Assembly: GCF_001905095.1 (NCBI RefSeq)
Contig: NZ_LWLS01000095.1
Span: 1 to 56,214, forward strand
DNA from: Micromonospora sp. CB01531
GTDB taxonomy: Bacteria; Actinomycetota; Actinomycetes; Mycobacteriales; Micromonosporaceae
Reading direction: 5' to 3'
DNA: 56,214 nucleotides
Below are positions 39,762 through 48,024 of this stretch, piece after piece. The position numbers and the translations under genes are program-made. How positions within the stretch are numbered: position 1 is the first letter of the stretch; each line of letters begins with the position of its first letter. The notes under the pieces are model-generated. The model was not told where the DNA came from. It was given only the letters and a program-made list of their open reading frames with translations, and ran no database searches.

Positions 39762-40798
39762 CAGAACCTCAGCACGACTTGGAGGACGGCATCGTCACCG
39801 CGGTCGAGCAACGCCAGCGCGTCGGCCACCGCGCCCGCGTCGACGACGTGGCTCACCAGCGGCAGCGGGTCGACGCTGCCCTCGGCCACCAGGTCCATGA
39901 AGGTGTGGGCGATCCTGGGCCCGGTCCACCGGCCGGCCGTGCCGGGCGCCGGGGTGGGCCCGGAGACCTGGGCCGCCACCATCTGGATCCGGTTGTGGTG
40001 GAACTCCTCGCCGAGCCCCAGCCCGTGGGCGTACCCCTGGTAGAAGCCGGCGGCCACGACGCGGCCGGTGTGGGTGGTGGCGCGGATGGCTTCGTGCAGC
40101 GCCGGGTACGACCCGGACAGCTCGAGGCAGACATCGGCGCCGCGGCCGTCGGTGGCCGCGTGCAGCACGGCGGCGGCCGAGTCGACGGCGACGTCGACCA
40201 CCCGGCGGGCGCCGAACGCGGTGGCGTGCGCCAGCCGGGCCGGCACCCGGTCGACCGCGACGACCCGGGCTCCGGACAGGACGGCGAGCCGGGTGCCGAG
40301 CAGCCCGATCACCCCCTGCCCGAAGACGCCGACCCAGTCGCCGAGGTGCAGGTCGCCGGCGAGCACGGCGGTCAGCGCGATGGCGCCCGGGCGGGCGAAG
40401 ACCGCGGCGAGCGGGTCGAGGTCGGGGGCGAGCGGGGTGACCGTGGCGGCGGCCACCACGGCCTCGGCCCGGTGGCCCCAGATGCCCCAGACGAGCTGGC
40501 CCGGCCGGCGGTCGGCGACGTCCGGGGCCACCTCGACGACCTCGCCGACCTCCTCGTAGCCGAAGCCGACCACCGGGTACGCGGGCGCGGCCTGTCGGGG
40601 CACGAACATGCGGGTGGCGTCGTCCCAGTCTTTGCTGAGCCGGGGGTTGCTGCCCCGGTAGAGGGTCAGCTCGGTGCCGGCGGAGATGCCGGAGTAGCGG
40701 GTGCGGACGCGGACCTGGCCGGGGCCGAGCGGGTCCGGGGGGCAGGGCTCCAGGCTGACGCGTCGGGGCCCGGCCAGAGAGACAACCCAGTTGGCCAT
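39761..40798 (-). CDS. Zinc-type alcohol/polyol dehydrogenase (MDR family)
   Basis: A 345-residue medium-chain dehydrogenase. The Rossmann motif is GVFGQGVIGLLGTRLAV with GARVVAVDR following. Near residue 37 the catalytic loop reads YSGISAGTEL rather than the GxCGTD of classical zinc enzymes, so the catalytic Cys is missing and zinc at the active site is doubtful. The HHNRIQMVAAQVSG segment is typical of a sugar- or inositol-dehydrogenase-like subgroup. It would oxidise a sugar or polyol derivative upstream of the isomerase. It is divergent from the ABC transporter across a 121-base region containing palindromes. Confidence 0.85.
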   Translation of the reverse strand: MANWVVSLAGPRRVSLEPCPPDPLGPGQVRVRTRYSGISAGTELTLYRGSNPRLSKDWDDATRMFVPRQAAPAYPVVGFGYEEVGEVVEVAPDVADRRPGQLVWGIWGHRAEAVVAAATVTPLAPDLDPLAAVFARPGAIALTAVLAGDLHLGDWVGVFGQGVIGLLGTRLAVLSGARVVAVDRVPARLAHATAFGARRVVDVAVDSAAAVLHAATDGRGADVCLELSGSYPALHEAIRATTHTGRVVAAGFYQGYAHGLGLGEEFHHNRIQMVAAQVSGPTPAPGTAGRWTGPRIAHTFMDLVAEGSVDPLPLVSHVVDAGAVADALALLDRGDDAVLQVVLRF

Positions 40799-40825
40799 GG
40801 TGTCGCTCCGAGGGAAGTGCCGGCC

Positions 40826-40848
40826 CCGATTCTAACCGAAAAAATCGG
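40826..40848. promoter_or_regulatory. Inverted repeat CCGATT/AATCGG
   Basis: Six-base arms (40826-40831 and 40843-40848) flank an 11-base AT-rich spacer within the divergent promoter region, just upstream of the dehydrogenase start at 40798. It could be an operator half-site pair or leader hairpin. Confidence 0.4.
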
Positions 40849-40859
40849 CATATGTGGTT

Positions 40860-40873
40860 CGATTGATCAATCG
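40860..40873. promoter_or_regulatory. Palindrome CGATTGATCAATCG, likely operator
   Basis: A perfect 14-bp palindrome between the divergent dehydrogenase and ABC-transporter genes, the expected position for a sugar-responsive operator. No regulator gene is adjacent, so the cognate protein would be encoded elsewhere. Confidence 0.6.
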
Positions 40874-40919
40874 ATGGGTATTGAAGGCACGCCGTGCTCT
40901 TTCGAGAGGAGTGCCACCG

Positions 40920-42311
40920 ATGTCATCACCCTCGAGGCGGCTGCTCGCCACCAGTCTGATCCTGGCACTTGCCGGGGCAGGGCTGCTGGCCTGCAGCGAC
41001 GACCAGCAGAAAGACGACAGTTCCCGGCTGACGGTGTGGAGCCTGGAGGACGTGGCCGACCGAGTCACCGCGACCAAGGCGATCATCGCCGACTACACCG
41101 CGAAGACCGGGGTCAAGGTGGACCTGGTCACCGTCAACGAAGACCAGTTCCCCTCGCTCATCGCCTCCAGCGCCGCCGCCGGCGACCTGCCCGACGTGGT
41201 CGGCTCGCTCCCGCTGGCCGCCGTCCGCACCCTCGCCGGCAACGAGCTGCTGCACCCGGACGCCAACGCGGCGATCGTCGGCAAGCTGGGTCGGGACACC
41301 TTCTCACCGCGCGCACTGGAGCTGACCGCCGAGGACGGCAAACAGCTCGCCGTCCCCAGCGACGGGTGGGGGCAGCTGCTGATCTACCGCAAGGACCTGT
41401 TCGCCGCCGCCGGCCTGCCCACCCCCGACACGTACGAGAAGATCGCCGCCGCGGCGGCGAAGCTGGACACCGGCGGCGTCGCCGGCATCACCGCGGCCAC
41501 CGCCCCCGGTGACGTGTTCACCCAGCAGACCTTCGAGCACCTGGCCCTGGCCAACAACTGCCAGCTCACCGACGACTCGGGCGCGGTGAAGCTGGACTCC
41601 CCGGAGTGCGTCGAGGCGTTCCGCTTCTACGGCGAGCTGATGCGCGACCACTCGGTCAAGGGCGCGCAGGACGTGGACACCACCCGGGCCACCTACTTCG
41701 CCGGCAAGGCGGCCATGCTGATCTGGTCGCCGTTCATCCTCGACGAGCTGGCCGGGCTGCGCAACGACGCCAAGCCGACCTGCCCGCAGTGCCAGCGGGA
41801 CCCGGCGTTCCTGGCGAAGAACAGCGGCTTCGTCACCGCGATCAAGGGCCCGAACGGCACGGAGCCGGCCCAGTACGGCGAGATCAGCTCGTGGGCCGTG
41901 CTCGACGGCGCGGCCGACCCCGCGAAGTCCTTCGTGGAGTACATGCTCTCCGACGGCTACCCGCGCTGGTTCGGCATGTCCCCCGAGGGCCGCTTCCCGG
42001 TCCGCAAGGGCACCGGCGACGACAAGGAGAAGTTCCTCACCGCCTGGAACACCAGCCAGGCCGGCGTGGACACCAAGAAGCCACTGTCGCAGGTGTACGG
42101 CGAGGACGTGCTGGCCACCCTGCGCCGCAGCCCGGACACGTTCGAGCGCTGGGGGCTCACCCAGGGCCAGGGCAAGCTGGTCGGGGCGATCCTCGGTGAG
42201 CTGCCCGTGCCGAAGGCCCTCGCCGACGTGATCGCCGGGAAGTCCGACCCGGCCGGTGCCGCCGGGCGGGCGAAGAAGGACGTCGAGGCGATCAAGGCAG
42301 GCGTCAATTGA
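40920..42311 (+). CDS. ABC sugar-binding lipoprotein
   Basis: A 463-residue extracellular solute-binding protein of family 1 (carbohydrate uptake, CUT1). The N terminus is a lipoprotein signal peptide with lipobox LLAC, Cys at residue 25. The mature part opens with RLTVWSLEDVADRVTATKAI, the usual first strand, and contains VPSDGWGQLLIYRKDLFAAA and FAGKAAMLIWSPF. The ATG at 40920 is chosen for its AGAGGAG ribosome binding site and because it opens the signal peptide; an upstream in-frame GTG would add 22 residues without support. It overlaps the first permease by four bases (TTGA). Confidence 0.93.
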   Translation: MSSPSRRLLATSLILALAGAGLLACSDDQQKDDSSRLTVWSLEDVADRVTATKAIIADYTAKTGVKVDLVTVNEDQFPSLIASSAAAGDLPDVVGSLPLAAVRTLAGNELLHPDANAAIVGKLGRDTFSPRALELTAEDGKQLAVPSDGWGQLLIYRKDLFAAAGLPTPDTYEKIAAAAAKLDTGGVAGITAATAPGDVFTQQTFEHLALANNCQLTDDSGAVKLDSPECVEAFRFYGELMRDHSVKGAQDVDTTRATYFAGKAAMLIWSPFILDELAGLRNDAKPTCPQCQRDPAFLAKNSGFVTAIKGPNGTEPAQYGEISSWAVLDGAADPAKSFVEYMLSDGYPRWFGMSPEGRFPVRKGTGDDKEKFLTAWNTSQAGVDTKKPLSQVYGEDVLATLRRSPDTFERWGLTQGQGKLVGAILGELPVPKALADVIAGKSDPAGAAGRAKKDVEAIKAGVN

Positions 42312-43264
42312 CCACCACCGCACCGGAGGCCGGCCGCTCCCCCACCCGGGAGCGGCCCCGCCCCGGCCGGCGCCCGCTCACCCTGCGCCGCCGCGAGTCC
42401 CGGGCCGGGCTCGCGCTGGTCACCCCGACGCTGCTCGTCGTGGTGGCGGTGATCGGCATCCCCATCGTCTGGACGATCGTCCTGGCCTTCCAGCGGGTAC
42501 GCCTGGCCACCCTGCGCAAGACCGGCCTGTTCGGCGAGCTGACGCTGGACAACTTCGACCGGGTGCTGCACACCCCCGGCTTCGCCGGGACGCTCTGGAC
42601 CACGCTGGTCTACAGCGTCGGCGGCACCGCCGGGTCGATCCTGGTCGGGCTCGTCGCGGCGCTGGTGGTCCGCCGCCCGTTCCGGGGCCGCACCGTGGTC
42701 CGGGCGTCCATGCTGCTGCCGTACGTGGCGCCGGTGGTCGCGATGACCTTCGTCTGGCAGGTGATGCTCGACCCGCAGCTCGGCATCGTCAACGACTGGG
42801 GACGGCGGTTCCTCGGCTGGGACACGCCGATCCCGTTCCTCTCCCAGGACTCCACCGCGCTCTGGACGGTCATCGCGTTCGAGGCGTGGCGGTACTTCCC
42901 GTTCGCGTTCCTGTTCCTGCTGGCCCGGCTGCAGGCCGTACCCGGTGAGCTGGAGGAGGCGGCCCGGGTCGACGGGGCCACCCCGACCCAGCAGTTCCGG
43001 CACATCCTGCTGCCGCAGCTGATGCCGGTGATCGCGCTGCTGGGGGTGCTGCGGTTCATCATGACGTTCAACAAGTTCGATGACGTCTACCTGCTCACCG
43101 GCGGCTCGGCCGGCACCGAGGTGGTCAGCGTCCGGGTCTACCAGTTCCTCACCGCGCGTACCGACATCGGCGCGGCGGCGGCGCAGGCCGTCGTGCTGGC
43201 CGTGGTGCTGATCGTGTTCGTCGCGATCTACCTGCGCTTCTTCGCCCGGCGAGGGGAGCCGTGA
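42308..43264 (+). CDS. ABC sugar permease 1 (MalF-like)
   Basis: A 318-residue CUT1 permease starting at TTG 42308, overlapping the binding-protein stop. Six membrane segments follow a basic N terminus. The cytoplasmic EAA loop reads EAARVDGATPTQQFRHILLP and contacts the ATPase. No ATPase is encoded in this locus; actinomycete CUT1 systems commonly share a distant MsiK-type ATPase. Confidence 0.94.
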   Translation: MTTTAPEAGRSPTRERPRPGRRPLTLRRRESRAGLALVTPTLLVVVAVIGIPIVWTIVLAFQRVRLATLRKTGLFGELTLDNFDRVLHTPGFAGTLWTTLVYSVGGTAGSILVGLVAALVVRRPFRGRTVVRASMLLPYVAPVVAMTFVWQVMLDPQLGIVNDWGRRFLGWDTPIPFLSQDSTALWTVIAFEAWRYFPFAFLFLLARLQAVPGELEEAARVDGATPTQQFRHILLPQLMPVIALLGVLRFIMTFNKFDDVYLLTGGSAGTEVVSVRVYQFLTARTDIGAAAAQAVVLAVVLIVFVAIYLRFFARRGEP

Positions 43265-44130
43265 TGGACCGGGACCGGATCGAGAGGGTCAGCCTGCGCT
43301 GGCTGCGCCGGCTGGTGATCGCCGGCTTCCTGCTGGTCACCCTGCTGCCGTTCTGGTACATGCTGGTGCTCTCGGTACGCCCCATCGAGCGCCTGCTGCT
43401 CGACCCGGGCTCGCTGCTGGTGCCGGCCGGCGAGCTGACCGCCGCCACGTACGTCGAGGTGCTCAAGGCCACCGAGGACGGCGGGCAGGGCTTCCTCACC
43501 TTCATCCGCAACAGCGGCCTCGTCGCGCTGGCCGCCACGGCGCTCACCCTGGTGGTCGCCATCCCCGGCGCGTACGCGGTGTCCCGGCTGCGGTTCTTCG
43601 GCCGGCGGCAGGTCCACGCGCTCTTCCTCGCCGTGTACCTGTTCCCGTCGATCGTCATCGCGATCCCGCTGTTCGTGGTGTTCACCCGGGCCGGGCTGCG
43701 CGGGTCGCTGGTCGGGCTGGTGCTGGTCTACCTCTCCCAGACGCTGCCGGTCTCGGTCTACATGCTGAAGAACTATTTCGAGACGATCCCGGTGAGCCTG
43801 GAGGAGTCCGCCGCGATCGACGGCGCCGGTCGCCTCGGCGTCATCCGCCGGGTCAGTCTCCCCCTGGCCGCGCCGTCGGTCATGGCGGTCGCCCTGTACG
43901 ACTTCATGATCGCCTGGAACGAGTTCCTGTTCGCGCTGCTGTTCCTCGTCGACCGGCCGAACCGGTGGACCGTGTCGCTGGGCCTGTCGCTGCTCTCCGA
44001 CGGGGTCGAGGTCCCGAAAACCGTGCTGATGGCCGGGTCGGTGATCCTCACCCTGCCCATCGTGGTGCTCTTCTTCGCCAGCGAGCGGCTGCTCACCGAG
44101 GGGCTCACCAGCGGCGCGGAGAAGGGCTGA
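43261..44130 (+). CDS. ABC sugar permease 2 (MalG-like)
   Basis: A 289-residue CUT1 permease partnered with the preceding gene. GTG 43261 overlaps the MalF-like stop by four bases (GTGA); ATG 43264 is the alternative. Six membrane segments are seen, and the EAA loop is EESAAIDGAGRLGVIRRVSL. The last segment ends before a short tail, EGLTSGAEKG, typical of MalG proteins. The transcript probably ends just after this gene. Confidence 0.94.
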   Translation: MMDRDRIERVSLRWLRRLVIAGFLLVTLLPFWYMLVLSVRPIERLLLDPGSLLVPAGELTAATYVEVLKATEDGGQGFLTFIRNSGLVALAATALTLVVAIPGAYAVSRLRFFGRRQVHALFLAVYLFPSIVIAIPLFVVFTRAGLRGSLVGLVLVYLSQTLPVSVYMLKNYFETIPVSLEESAAIDGAGRLGVIRRVSLPLAAPSVMAVALYDFMIAWNEFLFALLFLVDRPNRWTVSLGLSLLSDGVEVPKTVLMAGSVILTLPIVVLFFASERLLTEGLTSGAEKG

Positions 44131-44180
44131 CTTCAGGCGCTCGGATTTCACTCCCGCGCCTGGCGGCACCGCCCTTCCCG

Positions 44181-44201
44181 CCCGGATCACCCGATTCCGG
44201 G
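44181..44201. terminator. Weak hairpin after the ABC transporter genes
   Basis: A six-base stem (CCCGGA with TCCGGG) and nine-base loop in the gap between the permease and hydrolase genes. The stem is short, so a terminator role is tentative. Confidence 0.3.
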
Positions 44202-44238
44202 CTAGTTTCGCCTCAGTTCAACCGGCGATCGGGGCGGG

Positions 44239-45081
44239 ATGGGGCAGGTACGCGACACACTCAAGATCCCCCGGGCAGGGCACCAGTTGCACGTCGAGGT
44301 GACCGGCAGCGAGGGGACGCCGCTGGTGCTGCTGCACGGCTTCCCCGACAACCTGCACCTCTACGACGAACTGATGCCCCACCTCGGCGATCGGCGGGTG
44401 GTCCGGTTCGACTTCCTCGGCTGGGGCAGGTCCGACAAGCCCGAGGGCTACCCGTACACGGCGGACAACATGACGGGTGACCTCGCGGCGGTGATCGACC
44501 GCCTCGGGCTGGAGCGGGTCGTGCTCGTGGCCCATGACGCATCCGGGCCGCCGGCGATCGACTGGGCGCTGCTGTATCCGCACCGCGTCTCCGCGTTGGT
44601 GCTGCTCAACACGTACTACCACCAGATGACGAGTCTGCGCCGCCCGCCCGCCATCGCGCTGTACTCGACTCCGCTGCTGCGCGACATGGCCCGGGCGCTG
44701 ACGGGCCGTGGATCGGCCCTCGCGCTACGCCTCTACACCTGGCAGGTGGGCAGGTTCATCCGCGACGACCGACGCCGGGCCGCCAAGGTGAAGCGCCTGC
44801 GCGACGACTTCGTCGCGGCCCAGCCGGCGTTCTGGCGGCTCAACGACGACCTGCTCGGCACCGTCCTGACGCGCCGGCGCCGAATACCGGACCTGCGCCG
44901 GTTCGACCGGCCGGTGCGGGTGATCTTCGGCGTCGAGGACCGCTCCCTCAACCCGCGGGTCGCCCACCGCTTCGCGGAGCTGTTTCCGCGCGCCGAACTG
45001 CACCTGCTGCCGAACGCGGGGCACTTCGTGCAGGTCGACCAGCCGGAGCGGACCGCCGAGCTGGTCCTGAGCGCCGGTTGA
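44239..45081 (+). CDS. Alpha/beta hydrolase with Asp nucleophile
   Basis: A 280-residue alpha/beta hydrolase. The oxyanion region is LVLLHGFPDNLHLYDEL. The nucleophile elbow reads LVAHDASGP, so the nucleophile is Asp, as in haloalkane dehalogenases and epoxide hydrolases, rather than Ser. GVEDRSLNPR and LPNAGHFVQVDQPE supply the acid and His. It would form and hydrolyse an alkyl-enzyme ester, but dehalogenase and epoxide hydrolase activity cannot be separated by eye. The stop overlaps the start of the next gene (TTGA), so the two are coupled. Confidence 0.87.
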   Translation: MGQVRDTLKIPRAGHQLHVEVTGSEGTPLVLLHGFPDNLHLYDELMPHLGDRRVVRFDFLGWGRSDKPEGYPYTADNMTGDLAAVIDRLGLERVVLVAHDASGPPAIDWALLYPHRVSALVLLNTYYHQMTSLRRPPAIALYSTPLLRDMARALTGRGSALALRLYTWQVGRFIRDDRRRAAKVKRLRDDFVAAQPAFWRLNDDLLGTVLTRRRRIPDLRRFDRPVRVIFGVEDRSLNPRVAHRFAELFPRAELHLLPNAGHFVQVDQPERTAELVLSAG

Positions 45082-45740
45082 CCGCGCCGCAGCACGGATT
45101 GGTTGACCTTGCCGGGCGCGGACACCAGGATGGCCCGGTGCGGGCGGTCGCGGAACGAACGGTGGGCGGGCGGATGGCCCGACTGGTTACCGAGGCGCTC
45201 GCGCCGAGCGTGCTGGTGACGGCGATGCCGATGGTGGTGGCCGCCTGGGCCAGCCACGACCTGGGCAGCTTCCTGAGCTGGGGCGGCACCGCGCTGCTGT
45301 TCTGCGCGGTCATCCCGGTCGGCGTGATCGTCCACGGCGTACGCCGGGGCCGGCTCAGCGACCGGCACGTCGGCGACCATACCCAGCGCGCCCGCCCGCT
45401 GCTGACCGGCCTGGCCTCGGTGGCGGTCGGCATGGCCCTGCTCGTCGCGCTGCGCGCCCCGGCCGAGCTCTTCGCCATGATCGTCGTGATCTTCGTGGTG
45501 GGGGCGGCCTGCACCCTGGTCAACCACTGGTGGAAGCTGAGCATCCACGCCGCCGTGGCCGCCGCCTCCACGGCCGTCCTGGTGCTGCTCCACGGCCCGG
45601 CCCTGCACGCCGGCTGGCTGCTCGTGGCCGCGGTCGCCTGGTCGCGGGTGGTGCTGCGGGACCACACCTGGCCGCAGGTCGTCGCCGGCACCGCCCTCGG
45701 TGCCCCGCTCGCCACCGGCACCTTCCTCGCCCTCACCTGA
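45078..45740 (+). CDS. PAP2-like integral membrane protein
   Basis: A 220-residue protein with about five or six membrane segments. The C-terminal half resembles the PAP2 phosphatase fold: KLSIHAAVAAAS and WSRVVLRDHTWPQVVAGTAL, the SRx5H arrangement, with Gln where PAP2 enzymes have the last Asp. It may be a lipid phosphatase or a catalytically altered relative. The start is uncertain: TTG 45078 is coupled to the hydrolase stop, and GTG 45138 (VRAVAERTV), after CAGGA, is equally plausible. Confidence 0.72.
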   Translation: MTAPQHGLVDLAGRGHQDGPVRAVAERTVGGRMARLVTEALAPSVLVTAMPMVVAAWASHDLGSFLSWGGTALLFCAVIPVGVIVHGVRRGRLSDRHVGDHTQRARPLLTGLASVAVGMALLVALRAPAELFAMIVVIFVVGAACTLVNHWWKLSIHAAVAAASTAVLVLLHGPALHAGWLLVAAVAWSRVVLRDHTWPQVVAGTALGAPLATGTFLALT

Positions 45741-45773
45741 GCCCCGCCCCGCTTTGATGGCCGTGTGGTCTCT

Positions 45774-45831
45774 TTCCCGGAAAGAGTGGCCATCCAGGCG
45801 ACGGGCGACAGGCGACCACTCTTTCCGGGAA
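45774..45831. terminator. Long hairpin with 16-bp perfect stem
   Basis: Arms TTCCCGGAAAGAGTGG (45774-45789) and its exact complement (45816-45831) enclose a 26-base loop. It lies after the PAP2-like gene and before the methyltransferase. A terminator is likely; a mobile palindromic repeat is the alternative because the loop is long. Confidence 0.65.
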
Positions 45832-45877
45832 TCTGGGCCCTGCCGAGGCCCCTCGGGAGATCAGTTACGGTGGCGGC

Positions 45878-46483
45878 ATGGGCAAGCCGACCCGCTGGGT
45901 GACCGACACCCAGCCCGGACACTCGCAGTGGTACATCAACCGGTTCCGCCGGCTCGCGGCCGAAGGGGCGGACCTGGCCGGTGAGGCGCGGCTGCTGGAC
46001 GCGCTGGTCCCGCCGCACGCCCGGATCCTGGACGCCGGCAGCGGCACCGGCCGCATCGGCGCCGCACTCGCCGCCCGTGGCCACCGCGTCGTCGGGGTGG
46101 ACGCCGACCCGTCGCTGATCGAGGCGGCCCAGGCCGACTACCCCGGGCCGCGCTGGCTGGTCGACGACCTCGCCGAGCTGGACCTGGCCGCGCAGGGCGA
46201 GCCGGAGCCCTTCGACGCCGCCGTGTGCGCCGGCAACGTGATGACGTTCGTCGCGCCCGGCACCGAGCGGGCGGTACTGAGCCGGATCGCGGCGCACGTC
46301 CACCCGGACGGGCTCGTGGTGGTCGGCTTCGGCACCGACCGCGGCTATCCGCTCGCCGACTTCGACGACGACGCGGTGGCGGCCGGGCTCCGGCTGGAGC
46401 ACCGCTTCGCCACCTGGGACCTACGCCGGTGGCAGGAGGACGCCGACTTCGCGGTCAGCGTCCTGCGCCGCCCCGCCGGCTGA
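45878..46483 (+). CDS. Class I SAM-dependent methyltransferase
   Basis: A 201-residue Rossmann methyltransferase. Motif I is ILDAGSGTGRIGAALAARG, motif II VVGVDADPSLIEAAQ, and motif IV FDAAVCAGNVMTFVAPG. The N-terminal WVTDTQPGHSQWYINRFRRL is typical of a small actinobacterial methyltransferase group. The substrate cannot be inferred. The gene stands alone after the long hairpin. Confidence 0.9.
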   Translation: MGKPTRWVTDTQPGHSQWYINRFRRLAAEGADLAGEARLLDALVPPHARILDAGSGTGRIGAALAARGHRVVGVDADPSLIEAAQADYPGPRWLVDDLAELDLAAQGEPEPFDAAVCAGNVMTFVAPGTERAVLSRIAAHVHPDGLVVVGFGTDRGYPLADFDDDAVAAGLRLEHRFATWDLRRWQEDADFAVSVLRRPAG

Positions 46484-46507
46484 TCCATTTGCCCCTATGC
46501 TGCCGGG

Positions 46508-46999
46508 ATGTCTGACGGCCCGGTTGCCCCGGCCGCTCCGGCTCGCCTTGTCCGCCCGCGAAAGGCCCTCCGCCTGGTTGCGGCCGGGCTGCTGGTCGGA
46601 CTGTTGACGCTCGGTGTCGCGGTGGCGGCAGCCCTGGCTCTCGCCAAGCTCGCCGAGCGGGAGCCGGCATCCTGCACCGAGGATGCGCCGTGCCTGCCCG
46701 ACCTCGGGCCCGTGATCCTCGCCATCCTGTCCGTGCCGGTCCTGATGGCCGTCGTCGGCCCACTGGCCGCGAGGATCCTGCGGCTGCCCGCACCAGGGCT
46801 GTTCGCGATGCCGGTGGTCTGGGCCGTGGTGGTCGCGTGCGTGTTGTTGGGGCCGGCGGACCGGCGGCAGCACTGGCCGTTCGACAGCCCCGTCGGGCTG
46901 GGGTTCACCTTCCTGCTGCCCTACGCCGAGCTGGCGCTGTGGGCGGGCCACCGCCGGGGCGGCACCTCGCCCGACACCGGCGCCGGCCCGTCGACCTGA
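46508..46999 (+). CDS. Hypothetical integral membrane protein
   Basis: A 163-residue protein that I do not recognise. It has about four hydrophobic segments (near 22-46, 67-90, 97-115 and 128-147), a basic cytosolic N terminus and a short extracytosolic segment with a pair of cysteines (SCTEDAPC) that could form a disulfide. It begins 25 bases after the methyltransferase and may be co-transcribed with it. Confidence 0.7.
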   Translation: MSDGPVAPAAPARLVRPRKALRLVAAGLLVGLLTLGVAVAAALALAKLAEREPASCTEDAPCLPDLGPVILAILSVPVLMAVVGPLAARILRLPAPGLFAMPVVWAVVVACVLLGPADRRQHWPFDSPVGLGFTFLLPYAELALWAGHRRGGTSPDTGAGPST

Positions 47000-47002
47000 T
47001 CG

Positions 47003-47830
47003 TCAGGCGGGGGCGGCGACCGTGCGGGCGGCGGCCGGATCGAGCGGGCTGCCGGCCGGCACCAGGCTCACCAGGCTGGCGGGCAGCCGGACCGGGCGGA
47101 CGCCCGCGTAGCGGCGCCGGGCGCGGCGACGGACTCGTCCACCGCGCCGCGCCCCGGTTCAACCACCAAGTGGTCGGCAAGGCCGCTTCGCCCGGTCGGC
47201 GTACCCGGGGCGGCGGAGCGGTCCGGCGGGGTGGCACCCACCCGGACGTCGCGTACGCCGGTGTCGTCGCCGACCGGGGCGCAGAGCGCCCCGCCGTCCA
47301 TGGTGGAGCCGGGGCGGCACCGCCGGCGGGGCGGTGGGCCCGGCGGGCATGCGGTCGCGGAGCCTGGGCAGGGCGGCGACGCGGCCGAGGGTGATCGGCT
47401 TTGGGGGCCCTGGCCGGTGTGGGCGAGCGGCAGGGCGGCGTGGCGTTCGGTGACTCCGGCCAGCCTGTCCCGCTCGGCCACCGCGTACTGCCGGCCGCCG
47501 CCGGAGTTCCGGACGAGGTAGACGTCGCCGATGGTGGCGCCGGCGACCCGTTCGGAGGGCGCACCGAGGCCGGGTACCCGCCGGCGGGGCCAGGGCGGCG
47601 CCGGCCGGCACGGTGTGCAGCAGCGCCGGGGCCACCGGCACGGCCCGTTCCCGGGTCGCGGCCAGCGCGGCCAGCACCCCGGCCGGTGTCTTGGAGCAAG
47701 TAGCGCCGGTCGTGCCAGAGCAGGTACAGGGTGCCGTCCGGGTGACGCAGCAGCAGCCCCTGCTCGCCGAGGGGCCGGCCGCCCGGTGGCGTCCCGCCCG
47801 ACCAGCAACGCCGACCGCGCCCCCCTTCGC
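47003..47830 (-). pseudogene. eccB: Decayed eccB (type VII secretion) relic
   Basis: Minus-strand pieces in several frames match, in order, the C-terminal half of EccB, the type VII secretion core membrane protein. About 47.6-47.8 kb: RDGTLYLLWHD-like and AGVLAALAATRERAVPVAPA. Then VAGATIGDVYLVRNSGGGRQ and YAVAERDRLAG; KPITLGRVAALPRLRDRMPA in another frame; GALCAPVGDDTGVRDVRVG; and finally YAGVRPVRLPASLVSLVPAG, which ends at 47003. The N-terminal membrane part and an internal stretch are missing. No other esx or ecc genes are nearby. Gene name assignment rests on remembered EccB sequence. Confidence 0.72.
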
Positions 47831-47920
47831 CCGTTCGGGGGCTCGGCTGGGTGCGGCACTGGGGGCTCGTTTGGGGGTGTCCGCGACACGAGACCCCACA
47901 CGAGTCCCTCCATCCGGCCT

Positions 47921-47934
47921 GTCAGGCGCCTGAC
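47921..47934. repeat. Palindrome GTCAGGCGCCTGAC
   Basis: A perfect 14-bp palindrome containing the CCTGTCAGG motif (47919-47927). It lies 91 bases upstream of the Replic_Relax relic and matches the inverted repeats found downstream of it. Confidence 0.6.
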
Positions 47935-48024
47935 CTGCCTAAACCCGCCCGGCAACAGAGCCGCATGCAAGATCGACTCAGCCAGACTCCCTACGGGATT
48001 CTCTCTCCAGGGGTGAACACACCT

